Shown here in pieces: positions 10,901 to 22,791 of a DNA stretch of 64,000 nucleotides (within the stretch, counting starts at the first letter, position 1; each line of letters starts with the position of its first letter). The DNA is from Neelides folsomi (Eukaryota > Arthropoda > Collembola > Neelipleona > Neelidae), in NCBI GenBank assembly GCA_034687125.1, contig JAQGBZ010000217.1, forward strand, positions 1 to 64,000, given 5' to 3'. The notes under the pieces were generated by a model, which worked only from the letters and a program-made list of their open reading frames with translations, searched no databases and was not told the DNA's origin. Position numbers and translations under genes: made by a program.

Positions 10901-13900
10901 ATTATTGGAAAAATTAAACACGGGCTATGGCTGTGAAAGTGAGCGTATGTAGTTGGAAATAATTAGGAGTGACTGGGATGCAAGGTCCTTATTCGACTTC
11001 CGGTCTAAACTAGGCCCCTTAAAAGTACTTTTTCCAAAATTGTTTAGCAATTTATTAAAAATATCTCATTTTGCCATATGTTTATATGTAAATACACAAT
11101 TAAAAAGATTAATTGTTTAAAATATTTATAACATTAAAACGGGACATGAACTCAAAAAACGGAGAATGCTACATTAAAGAGCTTTAAAAGCTCTATAACA
11201 TGTTATAAAATGAAGAGAATTGCTCGGTGCTGTATGTTAAATATTTTTAATTTTCATGCACTATAATGCATTACTAATGGTGTAGTGACCCACACTGGAT
11301 GATTTTTCATGGACCACAGAGGTGTGAACTCAATACAAATGTTGAATTTTCTGAATCCTTATACATCCCTTAACATGTCTTAAAAATATTATGAAAATCG
11401 CTCGGTGCAAACATGCTTAAAACCCGAGTTGATTCGGACCTAATTATTTCCCAAGTCGAATAAGGACCTTTGAGCGTCTTTAATTCGCAACATTTGCCGA
11501 AAAAGTGCAAAAATGAGCTTAACTCGACATGTCAAGCTGGGACGTGATTGTGGATCCTTTTATAATCACATCTTCTGCGAAGTTTCCGGCAATTGCTCTG
11601 TCGACGGCGAACTTGGAATAATTGGCTGGGAAAGAGAGGTATCCCCAGAGACGCCCATTCTTCACCTCTTTTATCGCCTCTGCAACGTCGTCGTATTTCT
11701 CCTGCAACCAGTTCAACTTACATCAAAAACTTTTAATTTAAAAAACCTCCCAAAGTCCATTTAAAGACGTGCATATATTAAATGTAATATACTGCCGTCC
11801 TAAAGCTTCTTCAAGTCAAACCCTTCAATTCAAAGGAATTAAATGAGAAACTAGACACAATCAACTCAAATCCATTGACTGAATTCTTAATAATAGGACG
11901 GAGAAAGAGACCAGCAATAGAGTTCCATTGAGATTATTCATCTCCCTAATCAGACGGCAGCTCAAGTTGGTCTTTGGACAAAGGCCGGGTCCAGAAGGCG
12001 GAACGAAGCATCCCGAGTCCCACGATTCAACTTCATTGTTTATAATGCCCAATTTCAGTCCTCGCGGATCTCCGCCAAGTGTGAGGCAAATAAGAATGAG
12101 CTCAATCGCTGGCATCACAAAGAGAACGGCAATAAACCTTCAAATTAAAATAGAAATCATTGAATTGTATTTCACTGCATCTCTTCCAATTTGCCATATT
12201 AATCAAAAGGTTAAATATTGAAATTAAGACGAATGGAGATACAATAGACAAACATGAGAATGTAATTCAAATATGCACATGTATGTTTGAATCATTGCTT
12301 CAATTACTAAATAACTAAAATAGCTTGCATACTCCTATCTAATTAAACTTGTTCAAATATTCAAACAGGCAATAATGTAATTATTGTGTACACAGAACAA
12401 GAAATGTAAGTAAATATATTTATTAATAAAATCGGGAATTGGAGCAAGATTCATTAAATTCCATATTAGATGTTTGCACATCCATTTTGCAATTTGATTT
12501 CATTTTTTTAAATCAAAAATATGTAATGGAAAATAGAATTGATTTGTATTTCTGTTTGAAGAATAAGTAAGCAAACATATTTTAATTAGTTCAGGCAAAG
12601 GATTGAAAAGTTAAAAGCACACGTGGGAGTTGAAAAGTATGCGAATTTTACACCCAATGAATAGAAGGGTGGGTGTGGGAAGGGAGGACGATCAGCCCAA
12701 ACCCAAGAATCATTGGAATGGTTCATCCAAATCTCCCAAAGTGTATCTGGCTACTGAACGATCTCAAGCTTCCCCCATCTCTCTCCATTTATTTCATAGC
12801 GGGATTTGGCAAGGAAGCTCTGAATTCGTTCTGGCTCCGACCATAAACTTTCTCAACACTCGCCGCATTCCCAGCCCTCTTGCACGCTCTTCGGCACTCC
12901 ACGAGCTCCAACAAACATTCCAAACCTCCAAGAGGCTCCACAGGAGAGGCACAACCCAAAGGCAGCACAGGAAAGCTACCATGAAACCCCAAGCTCTGCG
13001 AAAAACTCTATCTCTCTCTTCTTTTTCTCCCATACATATGGCTACGTGTGGACAGTTCAAAACCATCGGCAACTTCCCACTGTTGGCAAAATGCTCCTCG
13101 ACATCTTTCTTCTAAATACACTAAAACTACATTAAAATTATATTCTTAATCAACTCATAATGTTTTTTAAAATAAATTTTAAAATTCCTTTAATAATTTC
13201 CAAATAATAATCCCCTTAAAAGAGAAACCATCAAAGCTAGAAAAATGATTTTTTGAAATTGGGAATAATTCATATTTTGATTGTATTGTCAATTGTTGTA
13301 TTTGTATGAGTATTTTGATGTGATGTAAGATTTGATATTATTTAAAGAGTATAAATGAGAGAGATTTGATTAAAAATAAAGGTGGTAGAAGAAAGAGGAA
13401 AGGTATGGATTTGCCTATGGGTAAGGATAGAAGGGGAAGAGAAGCAACGTCGGGTTGCGTAAAGTTGAGTGGTAGTGTCAAACCGCCTCGAAAACTTCCG
13501 AGACTGAGGTGAGAAATTGTGAAGAGGAGTGGGATGGGAAACGAAACGAGAGCTTCCGCATGAGAACCATTGGGCATAGAAAAGATAGGGAAGCTTGGAT
13601 TCGCACATTCTCCCACCAATTCCTCCACCTTTACACGATGTTTCACTTCTCCTCTTTTCTTCTCCAACGACCTCCTCCTCCTTTTAAACACGCAGTTTCG
13701 CAAACCTCGGCATCACACGTACACTCATTTCCCCAACTAATTCAATAGGAAAAAGTGAAGCAAGCAAATTGTTCCTATTATTGCAAATATTGTCAACTTC
13801 AATTTGTTTCAATCTTCATTTCTCCCAACTGTTCCTCCCTATCTCTGTTTTTTCGCATTCACTAAACACTTAGCACAAATATTGCCAATCTATATATATA

Positions 13901-15721
13901 TTTTTAATAGCTTTATTTTTAAAGATAAAATTGATTATTTTAATAATTTTAATTTAATTTAATGGGAATAAAAAAGATGATTAAATTCTAAGCATAAAAT
14001 ATTAAATTAAAAATTCTTACCCGACATTTCTCCACATGCAGATAAAATTTTTAATGACGAGAGCTCGAAGTCGGTCGAATCTCATTGTCCATTTACTCCC
14101 TTCGTTTATATTGAAAGCCTCGAGGTCGCCGAAGATGCTCGAGGATCTACGGCGTCCTCGGTAGGTCATTCGATTCTCAAGCTCGTAATTTCCATTTGGA
14201 TCCTCTTCATCTTTTCTGCATAGTGAGAGCACGACTTGCTCGAGACTTTTATCTTCAAATGAGTCTCGGAGGGACTCAGGAGAATCTTCTGCCAGTAATC
14301 TCCCATTCCTCATAATCCCTACCTGAGGAAACCCATCACATCAAATGAAGCCCCACGAATACATTTTCGCAATTTCATTTTCTTTTTCTTTTAATAAAAT
14401 ACATCAACTGTGCCATATATTTTACCATATACAAGTTTATCATGTTACATTTGTATAATATCACTACAAATATTGTGTTTTTGTTAAATTTTAGAATAAC
14501 AGTTAAATGTGTGAGAATGGGAGTTTAAAAATCCTTACCATGTGAGCTTCATTTGCCTCTTCAATATAGTGAGTTGTGATGATGACAGAAACAGATTCGT
14601 TTGCGGCCAATTGACACAAATGCTCCCAAATACTAATAAATAGTTATAAGAATGAGAGTAATTTAAATAATTAAAATCAATTAATCTGACCATTGTCTCA
14701 AAATCGGATCAACTCCAACAGTCGGCTCATCAAGGACGAGAAGCTTTGGTTTATGAACTAATGCAACCGCAAAGGAAACTCTTCTTTGCTGTCCACCACT
14801 AAATTAAGTATTAAAATTAATTGTTTAATTATTCATTAACAACATTTTAATCATGACTATTAATCATTACTCATACTACAGATATAATAGTAAATGTCTG
14901 TATAATAAATTGTATGAAGTCAAATATACAAAGTTTAAACTATTTTAACTTGAGTGAGTTATTCATGGATTTAAACTTTTTAACCTCATGGTTCTTATTT
15001 CCCTGCTGTCCTTTGGGAGTTCGAGGAATCGAACGAGGAAAGAAGCTCGTTCTTCAACATCCGCCATAGTGAGCCCATAAATTCTTCCAAAGTATTGAAG
15101 CGTTTCTCGGATCGTGAATTCTCCGTAGAGGGCAATGTCCTATACATTCCAATATATAACAACTTAATCCCAATGCCCGGGACCGAAGCGTCTTGGGAGT
15201 AAAGCAATATTACCTGAGGCATGAACCCAACTGTTTTTCCAGGAACTCCATTCGTCCCAGGCTCCGACCCATAAACCCGCACCACTCCGCTATCAAGCCC
15301 ACGAATTCCAACAATACAAGACAAGAGTGTCGTTTTCCCACAGCCACTCGAACCCAGCAAAGCGTAACTTTTCAAAAACATTCAATCGTTTTTAAAATGG
15401 AACCGAAGTGTTTTTATAATTTATAAAATCCAAGAATCCTTACATTGTTCCTTCCTTCACATTCATATTGAGGTCCTTTAAAATTGTACTTTTTCCGAAT
15501 TTCTTACAAGCTCCGCTTATGAACACGGCCGACTGCCTTGATTTCAATGTCTTCACCTCGTCTCGGAACTTCAAGGTTGGCCGACGTTGTTTGAGCTGTC
15601 GTAATTCTAATCTGGATCCATTAGGGCCCTTCTCAACGTCAGGAATTTCAATTTCGTTTGATCCGTCGCTTTCAAACCCTTCATTCTCCCTATGCAAAAT
15701 ACAACACATAAAAATATGCAA
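7994..15721 (-). CDS. ABC half-transporter, ABCG20/ABCH-like (NBD-TMD)
   Basis: A membrane ATPase with an N-terminal nucleotide-binding domain and a C-terminal six-helix ABC-2 domain; arthropod relatives move lipids or drugs. Coding exons on the minus strand: 15444-15689, 15214-15367, 14985-15139, 14691-14798, 14539-14632, 14021-14322, 11912-12137, 11524-11701, 9475-9590, 9104-9174, 8980-9057, 8749-8879, 8590-8646, 8434-8520, 8150-8288, 7994-8072. All phases agree, giving 739 residues. Walker A is GSSGCGKTT, the signature [15 protein letters not shown], Walker B LLVLDEP and the H-loop TTHYIEE. After [10 protein letters not shown] comes TM1, then a large extracellular loop ([17 protein letters not shown]), then the remaining helices and the end [17 protein letters not shown]. 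The start is unsettled: a Met at 15719 is in frame through a possible splice acceptor, so a separate 5' exon may exist. The donor at 8589 (GTTGGT) is weak. Confidence 0.85.
9818..10020. repeat. MITE-like element with about 60-bp terminal inverted repeats
   Basis: The left arm 9818-9878 (containing CCCATTGCACCACATTATTT) matches the reverse complement of 9953-10020 over about 60 bp, apart from a small 5-base insertion and a few substitutions. The interior is about 70 bp. It lies in an intron of the ABC transporter gene. Confidence 0.78.
10709..10946. repeat. MITE-like element with about 57-bp terminal inverted repeats
   Basis: The left arm 10709-10766 (GCTTTCACAGCCATAGCCC near its outer end) matches the reverse complement of 10887-10945, including the shared CCAATAATTAAGT stretch, with a few mismatches. 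About 120 bp of interior has no coding capacity. It is intronic in the ABC transporter gene. Confidence 0.75.
10981..11472. repeat. Element bounded by 18-20 bp inverted repeats
   Basis: AAGGTCCTTATTCGACTT at about 10983 is repeated in inverse orientation at 11453-11471. The 490-bp interval has a GCTCGGTGC motif twice (near 11222 and 11400) and no ORF. It is probably a third non-autonomous element in the same intron and sits next to the exon ending at 11524. Confidence 0.55.
12138..14020 (-). other. Intron of the ABC transporter
   Basis: A 1.9-kb intron between the WRNVG and FIAVLF codons. Two stretches, about 12640-13120 and 13340-13745, are less AT-rich than the surroundings and contain open frames on both strands, but none resembles a known protein. 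They could be regulatory modules or repeat remnants. Confidence 0.4.
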
Positions 15722-17673
15722 CAGTTAAAATATGATGTACAATATTTTAATGTATTTATTATATATGGTACAATAATATGTAAAAGGCAATATAAAATAA
15801 AACTTTTAAAATCCGATCCCAGTGGGAGGTGGGATTATAATCAAAATGAATAAAATAAGGGTAAGTAGTAAGTTAAAATGACAAATGGAGAATGCCAAGG
15901 TTAAATCGGATTTGTCGGAGAGAACTTTCACCTACATTTTACTTTCACTATAATAAAACTTTTCCTTTGATCACGTAGAATTTGACACCCTGTATATAAA
16001 ATACAATATAAAGTATATAGATTAAACTTTGAAATTAAAGTAAATAGACTGGGAACTGCACTTTACTTTAACGCTCTTACTACCGAGCGGAGGAAATCAA
16101 TGGAAATGGAAGAAGTTCAACTTTGGTCTTAGAATTTTTTCCCTCTTGTTTCATTCCCTGCCCTTGGAATTAAAAGAAGATCATTTGGAAGTCTGATGAG
16201 CGTAATGAGGGAAACCCGCAAATATTTTGTCGGTGAGGCCGCGAGTCCCAGCAGACATACCCATAAATACACACAATCCTCTCCATCACAATAAATATTT
16301 ACGCTCTCGAATACACATATTTGCATTTTTATTCCAGAGATAAGGCGAGATAAAGAGGTAAATTAGAATAATTTAGTAGTTCAAACTCGATTAGAGAACA
16401 AATTACAATTAACTGAGCTTTCATTGAGACCTTGAAGAAAACTCCTTATTTTGATGATACCCATAATCCAAGTTTATTTGCCTTGGGCGCATTACTTTTT
16501 ATTCAATTTAAAAAGTTTGGCTCAAATTTTTTTCTTATTTTTCCTCCATAAACTTCATGACTTGAACTGACAAGACTTCACTACAAGAAACCTGACGGAA
16601 AATGTGTATAGGATATGATATGTATAAAATAGGGAGTTTAAAAGTTGGAATCATTTGAGCCTCTTTGACAGTGTGAAAACTTGGGATAAGAGACATGTAA
16701 TACGTCAGTATGTCGAGAAGGTAATTGAAAATGTTAAGTTGAAGGGAAATGCCATCCAAATTCCTTTCCCTTTCAATGTTTATTCATCCAATGTGCATTT
16801 ATTATTTGGAAGTTCTATTACCGAGATCTGTAGATCTTCAATCCACCCATGAGACCCTTTAATATGCCTACTTGCTATATGCACAATGTTATTTCATTTC
16901 TTCGGCTGAAGTGTTTAAAACTCAATCGTAATGACGTAATGAGTGTATTGTTGTGGAATGTTTGTAAATGTACATTTCAGTATAGGATTAATAGTAAGAG
17001 AGTCTTATAGCAAATTAAATGAATTAATTTTATTAAAGTAAACAAACCGTGTTTATTGAACACTCTCTATTTTACCATTAAATGAAAATGATCTACTTAA
17101 TACACAGAGCAGTAGTACAATGAATACCACATTAAAAGTAAGAAAATTTCCACAATTCGCACAATGAATCTCACCATTTCCACAGGCTTGAGGTGGAATC
17201 GTGGATTTTATCTCGAAACTTTCCTCTTCCTTTTATTTATGATTTCCTATTTACCATTTAACATATGATCCACAGGGGATATAACTTTACTGTTAAATTT
17301 TACTTACCTGTGTATTTACTCATACCTGTGTATTTATAGCTATAAAAGTTAAAGTGAGCAATAAAGAACAATGCTATATCTGCTATATCCTTGTATTCTT
17401 GTATATGAAAAGTTTGTTATTTCATTCTTTGTTATTCATTTTAACTAAAGAAAATAATATTAGTTCCATTACGCTCCTTTGACTCAACTCCAAACTTCGG
17501 AACTCCAAACAATATGATGGAAAACCGAAGATAATGAGAAAAAATGGTCAAAAGATGATTGTAAATATTGGGGAATGCTTTGAGCTAAACCAAATTGTTA
17601 TTTCTTCATTTCACTCCAAGGACCAAGAGGAGAAGATCTTCATTTCAAGTTGAGTCTTAGATGACACGAGATC
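15722..17673. other. Divergent intergenic region between ABC transporter and ZnT1
   Basis: About 2 kb between two genes that point away from each other, so it should carry both promoters and perhaps a 5' exon of the ABC gene. Open frames at 16129-16326 and 16655-16852 show no family resemblance. I found no clear TATA/Inr pair. Confidence 0.45.
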
Positions 17674-20600
17674 ATGTTTGTGTCTGCAGGTCAATTTGCC
17701 AAGGCTGTTGTGAGAAGGGGAGAAAAATACAGAATTCAGGAATTTGGGGCTCAAATGCCCAATTCACCAAATTCACAAAGATCCGACGGGATGACACAAG
17801 GTAATTTTTTTTACTTAATTTGGTTTATAGGTAGAACATTTAAAATAAATAGATTATTTTATATTATTAATTAATTAATACAAGTTTAAACAAAGATTGT
17901 TGTTGATGTTGCTTGATAGAACAAACGATGGCCGTTCCCCACAACGTTTACATTTATGAAAAGAAAGGGGAGCTTCTTGCCATGTTTTTGTTAACCTTTA
18001 CTGTTTTCATTGCCGAAGTGACAGTCGGATTTTGGGCAAATTCATTAGCTTTGATTGCCAGCAGCCTTCATATGCTGAGTGATGCGAATGCTCTAATCAC
18101 GGCTTACATTTCACTCCAAATGACTCCACGAGAGAGGAGATCATCTCTCCACGTTCCGTATACCTTTGGATGGGTTCGATTTGAAGTTTTGGGAGCTCTG
18201 CTAAACTCCGTTTTCATATTTGGAATTGCTACGTCTCTTTTCATCGAGTCGTTTAAAAGGTTTGCATTTTACTTATTATTACATAATAATAAATTTTTCG
18301 AGAAATCCTCTGGACCGTCAATGAACTTCTGATATAGAGTTTCACTTACTACATCAACAATGATTTTAGTGATGCGGCTGATAGATATTTTAGTTACAGT
18401 AATAACTTTCATTTAAGTCTAAATCGATATAATGTGATATAATATCACTAATAATATACCTAGTATAATATTTTCCATGCACATTTTATTAGTACTTTAT
18501 ATTAAGTACCATATTAAACGAGGAGAGAGAGAATGAGAGAACTGAAGTTTCCTTTGAGGTTTTAAACTTTTCCGAAGCTTTCATCGTCTTAAAAGTTTCG
18601 AAAATGTGTCGACAAGTTCCATTTAATAATACTTATGCACATACTGTTACATTACATTATGTAATTAATTTGCATACATATTATGAATTAATACTACTGA
18701 TACAATTGCAACTACTGATACATACAAATACATTCTAAGTATGTTCAGCTCATTGTCAGTATAAATATTCTGTGAAATGTCGGGTTGTATATTCTAAAGT
18801 TTTTGGCTTAATTAACCAAATTGTTCTTAGAATAGAGGCCTGTGAGTTTGTAGATTTATTTGGCAATTACTTCTCTCTTGTCAAACTTTTATTTGAGCAG
18901 CTGATCTCTACAAAATTAAATAAATGATGAATTATTCTCTCAGATTTCTTCATCCGGAAGTGACCACAACTGTTTTTCTCGTTCTCGTGGTCTCTTCCAT
19001 TGGACTGCCTGTTGATTTTATCCGACTCTGCATGTTCAGACGTAAGAACTTATTTAATATAATTTTACATAATACACCCAAACAAGAATCATAGAATACC
19101 AAAGTAGTATTTTATAGTACATGCATGATGAAATTGTAAATCGCCGCGAGATGTTATTTAATAAATTAAATGCTTCACCTTCATTTGCATATGTATTAAT
19201 ATTCCTTTTAATAAAAACTTTCCTAGAACATGGAATTTCGGGACATTCGGGATATTATGAATCTGTGAGAAGACAAATCCGTCTCACCCGTGTCATTCCT
19301 TTTGAATCTCCAAATGAAGGGAACATTCTTTCCAAACCAGAAGTTTTAGGAAATGAATTGAATACTCAAATTAAAGATGCTAAATGGAAAGCACTCAATG
19401 AAAATTATACAAAAGTAGCCAAACTTTATTTTCATTTTGTGAAAAACTTAAGTAGAACAGATGTGAAGTTTGAATATTTTAGGTGAGTTTTTGCGGATTA
19501 CTTTGCCATTTCCTCACGGACATCCTCGGCTCCCTCCTAGTGATGTCAAATGCATTAATTCACATGTTTGTGGAGTTCCGCTGGATGTTATTCGTTGATC
19601 CTGTGATAAGCTGTCTAATTATTATTCTCACTCTTGCTTCTTTATGGCCAACATGTAAAACTTTTTCCTTTTATTTTACATCAATTTATCAACTTATTCG
19701 ATAATTATTCAATTTTAATATGAATATTCCAGTAGAGGAATCTGCATTGATTTTATTGCAAACTGTACCAACACACATTCAGGTAAAAATTTTAAAATCT
19801 GTCACAAAACATTCACGAAATTATTATTATAATTATTACTTATTTGAAATATAAAGATAAAAAAATTAATTTAGATGGAAAAATTAAAAGTTCGTTTGAT
19901 GGAGAACGTTGAGGAAATTTTGGAAGTTTCTGATATTCAATTATGGCAACTGGCAGGAGATTCGATCATCGCGTCAGTACAAATAAAGTCTGAGTTTATT
20001 TTTTGGTTTCAATAAAAAGTATTAGAAAGGTTGAAGTTCCATGTATGCTTTTGTATACCGATGGGAGAACATTAATAGAGTGTGAAAATTTGAGTATATG
20101 AAATTGATCTCATCCAGGTGCGAGAACGTGGAGGATTACACGAGGCTGGGAGAAAAAGTAAAGAAGTTCTTTCACAATTCTGGAATCTACACTTCAATCA
20201 TTGAGCCGGAATTTATTGATGTAAACTTCGTTACTTTGAACTTGCTTTGTAATTTACTTTGTAATTTACTCGTATTTCCAACCTGGCTATGTAGGATAGT
20301 TTTTTAATACCTATATGGTAGTACTTGAGAAAATCTTCGCCTTTGGATTTTTGCAATTCATAAATTATTATAATTCCATTTTGAGTATTTTATTAATGTT
20401 AAAACAAAATAAATTGTATTTGTAACTTCTATTTTAGATGAGTACAACTGTCGAAATTTTTTTATATTAGCTAAATGATCATTTAATATTCCAAATAGTG
20501 TTATTATCAATCATTCACTAAAAATAAAATAATCAATGTATTGTATAGGTGGTCAGCAGAGATACTTTGAGAATGAGAAGAGAAATTGACATGATAAAAG

Positions 20601-21078
20601 AGCAGCACCAAACCGATGAAGAAGCTGAGGAATTCAACAACGAATCCAATTTCATTGGGAATATCATTTCCTCCTCTTCAGAAACATTGTCGTGTTCAAG
20701 TGGAAATTCGACATTTACAATGCAAGAAGAGAATTGTAAAATCAATAAGGTAATTTAAGAATTTAACAGTAGGAAATCAATTTATTCTATTTATATCTAC
20801 ATACTCATATTTTATTAATTAAACAAACCCATCAAACCCTTCATCAAGTCTTCAAGTGCATGCATATTGAACCAATAATTATTTGACTATTCAAGCTCCA
20901 TTGCGAGATGGAAAGAGCAAGAAGAAAGGGAACACTTAAAATCCGAACGCTTCATTCCAAACCTCATGGATTTTCTCTTGGCGGCGAGGAGGAGGAAAAT
21001 TATAATAAACGTGAAAAGGATGATTGCGAATGCTTAGAAGTTCGAGTTCTTGAACATGTCGAAAGTTCATGTGTTTAA
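17674..21078 (+). CDS. SLC30A1: Zinc transporter 1-like (SLC30A1, CDF family)
   Basis: A six-helix Zn2+/H+ antiporter that exports zinc across the plasma membrane. Ten exons, 17674-17800, 17920-18259, 18944-19041, 19227-19414, 19483-19654, 19733-19782, 19875-19987, 20118-20220, 20549-20749 and 20896-21078, join in phase to 524 residues, close to the family length. The metal site is intact: SLHMLSD in TM2 and CHFLTD in TM5 supply the H-x3-D pairs. FGWVRFEVLGALLNS, EESALILLQTVP, SDIQLWQLAGDSIIASVQIK and a cytoplasmic CDF tail ending IIEPEFIDV match ZnT1 closely. The loop between TM4 and TM5 (exon 4), usually His-rich, has few histidines here. The end of exon 4 is the least certain border: it must splice to avoid a stop at 19484. 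Start: ATG 17674, though a TCTGCAG acceptor follows it closely and an upstream exon is possible. AATAAA overlaps the stop. Confidence 0.87.
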
Positions 21079-21383
21079 TAAATTGAAATGTCATTTTTTA
21101 AACTTTCATTGCAATTTATTCCCATAAATTTTTAAACATTTCCTTTGTATTCCTCTATACCCCTCATTGAAGGAAAAAAAGTCACAGAATTTTGAAGTCG
21201 ATAGGAAACTGAGGACCGAATCAGCTCTAATACTTTCAATCAATGCTATTACCAATAATAATTAACTAAAGTCAGAAAACATCCAAAGTGGGTCGGTCAA
21301 GAATAAATAATAAGAAACTCAAAAATGTAAATCCAGTTTGAGAGTCAGTCTTTAAAAAGTCGAGTTAAAATAAAAATCTCCAT

Positions 21384-22791
21384 TTACATTTTCCTTTGGG
21401 GCATGATCATTTGTGAGTATGGGTTGATGTTGTAAACAACTGGCTTGTTCTTCAATTGAACGTAGTTGCGACGAGTGGATGGGACGGAAGGTCCATACCG
21501 TTGGTACATGGCCGGTGACATTACTGGAGCATAGGGACGGGTGTATGGACGAGAGTGGTAAACTGGTCGTTGTTGGACGTATTGGTAGTTACGGTTTTGG
21601 ATCCTCATTGGCATCATTGGCCTCATGGCTGGGGTTCCATATCTCATTGGAGCTTGGTAATAAGTGGTGTATGGGCTACGTCTGTATGGTCCAGCCATTC
21701 CGGTCCTGGCAGCCAAAGTCATAGCACGGGAGTTGACCTTCTTCTTCTCGTCTTTGCTCTTCATGAAGTTCTCCTTCATGATGTTGTAAGCTGTTGAAGA
21801 TATTTTAAATTAATTACATTATTTTAATTTTCATATATTTAAAAAGTTTCAAACCACTTTTGAATTAATAAAGGTCACATGATCGCAATGGTATGGGTAT
21901 GAATAAGGGAAATTCTTTAATCAAAGTATGGCTATTAGAAAAGTAATTGTTTGATGTTTAGTAAAAAGGGTTTTCATATTATCTTACACTCTGGTGCATA
22001 TGTTGGAGCATCAAAAGTTGGGACAAAGTCATCTTGCGCATCATCACCATCCTCCTCCTCTTCGCTCTCATCATCGACTTCCTCATCATCGGCTTGATCT
22101 TCGCCCTCGGACATTCGTCCTCTGGTCACTTTAGCAATTTGGTAGATGATGGGATTATCGAGGGGATCCTTCTCACCAACGGTTCCCACTGGTTTCTTCA
22201 AAGAGATGAGATAAGGCGTCAACTTGGTGTATCCTCTTGGTCCATAAGCTAAAATGTACAAAAAACAAAAATTTCTGATTACATTCTCGTTTCTGGCCAA
22301 TTATCGTTCAAGAGTGATTGAAATTTAAATTGTGAAGAATTTACCTGAAGGGGAGAATCTAGTTGGTGCGGCTTGACGAACTGGAACTGGAGGGTGATTT
22401 GGTCTAACATTCATTGGAGCTCGGACTGGTCCAATGGGACGATCATAAGGTCCAGCTTGGAATGAATCGTCTTGGTAGACAATGACAGTTTCCTCGTCTT
22501 CAACATTGTTCTTCATGGAGTATGGTTGATATTGAGAAGTTTCATAAGGTCCACGGTATGTGTAACGGCTCGTCCGGTAATCAGCTTTTTAAAATAAATG
22601 CATTGGTTAAGATCATATATAAATTGGTATTAAATTGATAATGTCAGTGATTTACTGTTTGGCCAATATGGTTGCGGTTTGTAGAAAGCAGGTCCTGAGT
22701 ATCCATATCCTGGGTATGGTGGTCGTGGGCGACCGACGTATGGAACGGCCAAAGCCGCTCCAATGAGAACAAAGAGAACTACTGGATTCAT
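21384..22791 (-). CDS. Secreted Pro/Tyr-rich protein with acidic middle (cuticle/matrix-like)
   Basis: Four exons on the minus strand: about 22656-22791, 22345-22584, 21988-22249 and 21384-21790 (about 347 residues; one border may be a base off). The start is MNPVVLFVLIGAALAVPYVG, a clear signal peptide with cleavage near LAVPY. The next part is rich in P, Y and G. The third exon is strongly acidic (SEGEDQADDEEVDD and an E/D run) with a TPYLISLKKP motif. The last exon is basic and M/P/Y/R-rich, ending QMIMPQRKM. I recognise no named domain. The composition and the phase-1 intron pattern suggest an extracellular matrix or cuticle component. Opposed acidic and basic blocks could support charge-driven assembly; that is inference. 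Confidence 0.7.

Larger units (their letters stand above)
9591..11523 (-). other. Large intron of the ABC transporter, loaded with inverted-repeat elements
   Basis: An intron of about 1.9 kb that separates the codons for LDMS and NQQ. It holds three separate inverted-repeat elements, listed individually. Open frames in it, such as 9867-10238 on the minus strand, overlap these repeats and resemble no protein. Confidence 0.6.

Noticed and set aside
12630-13115. 161-aa plus-strand open frame inside the ABC transporter intron
   Set aside because: Low-complexity, no domain, and the opposite strand is equally open.
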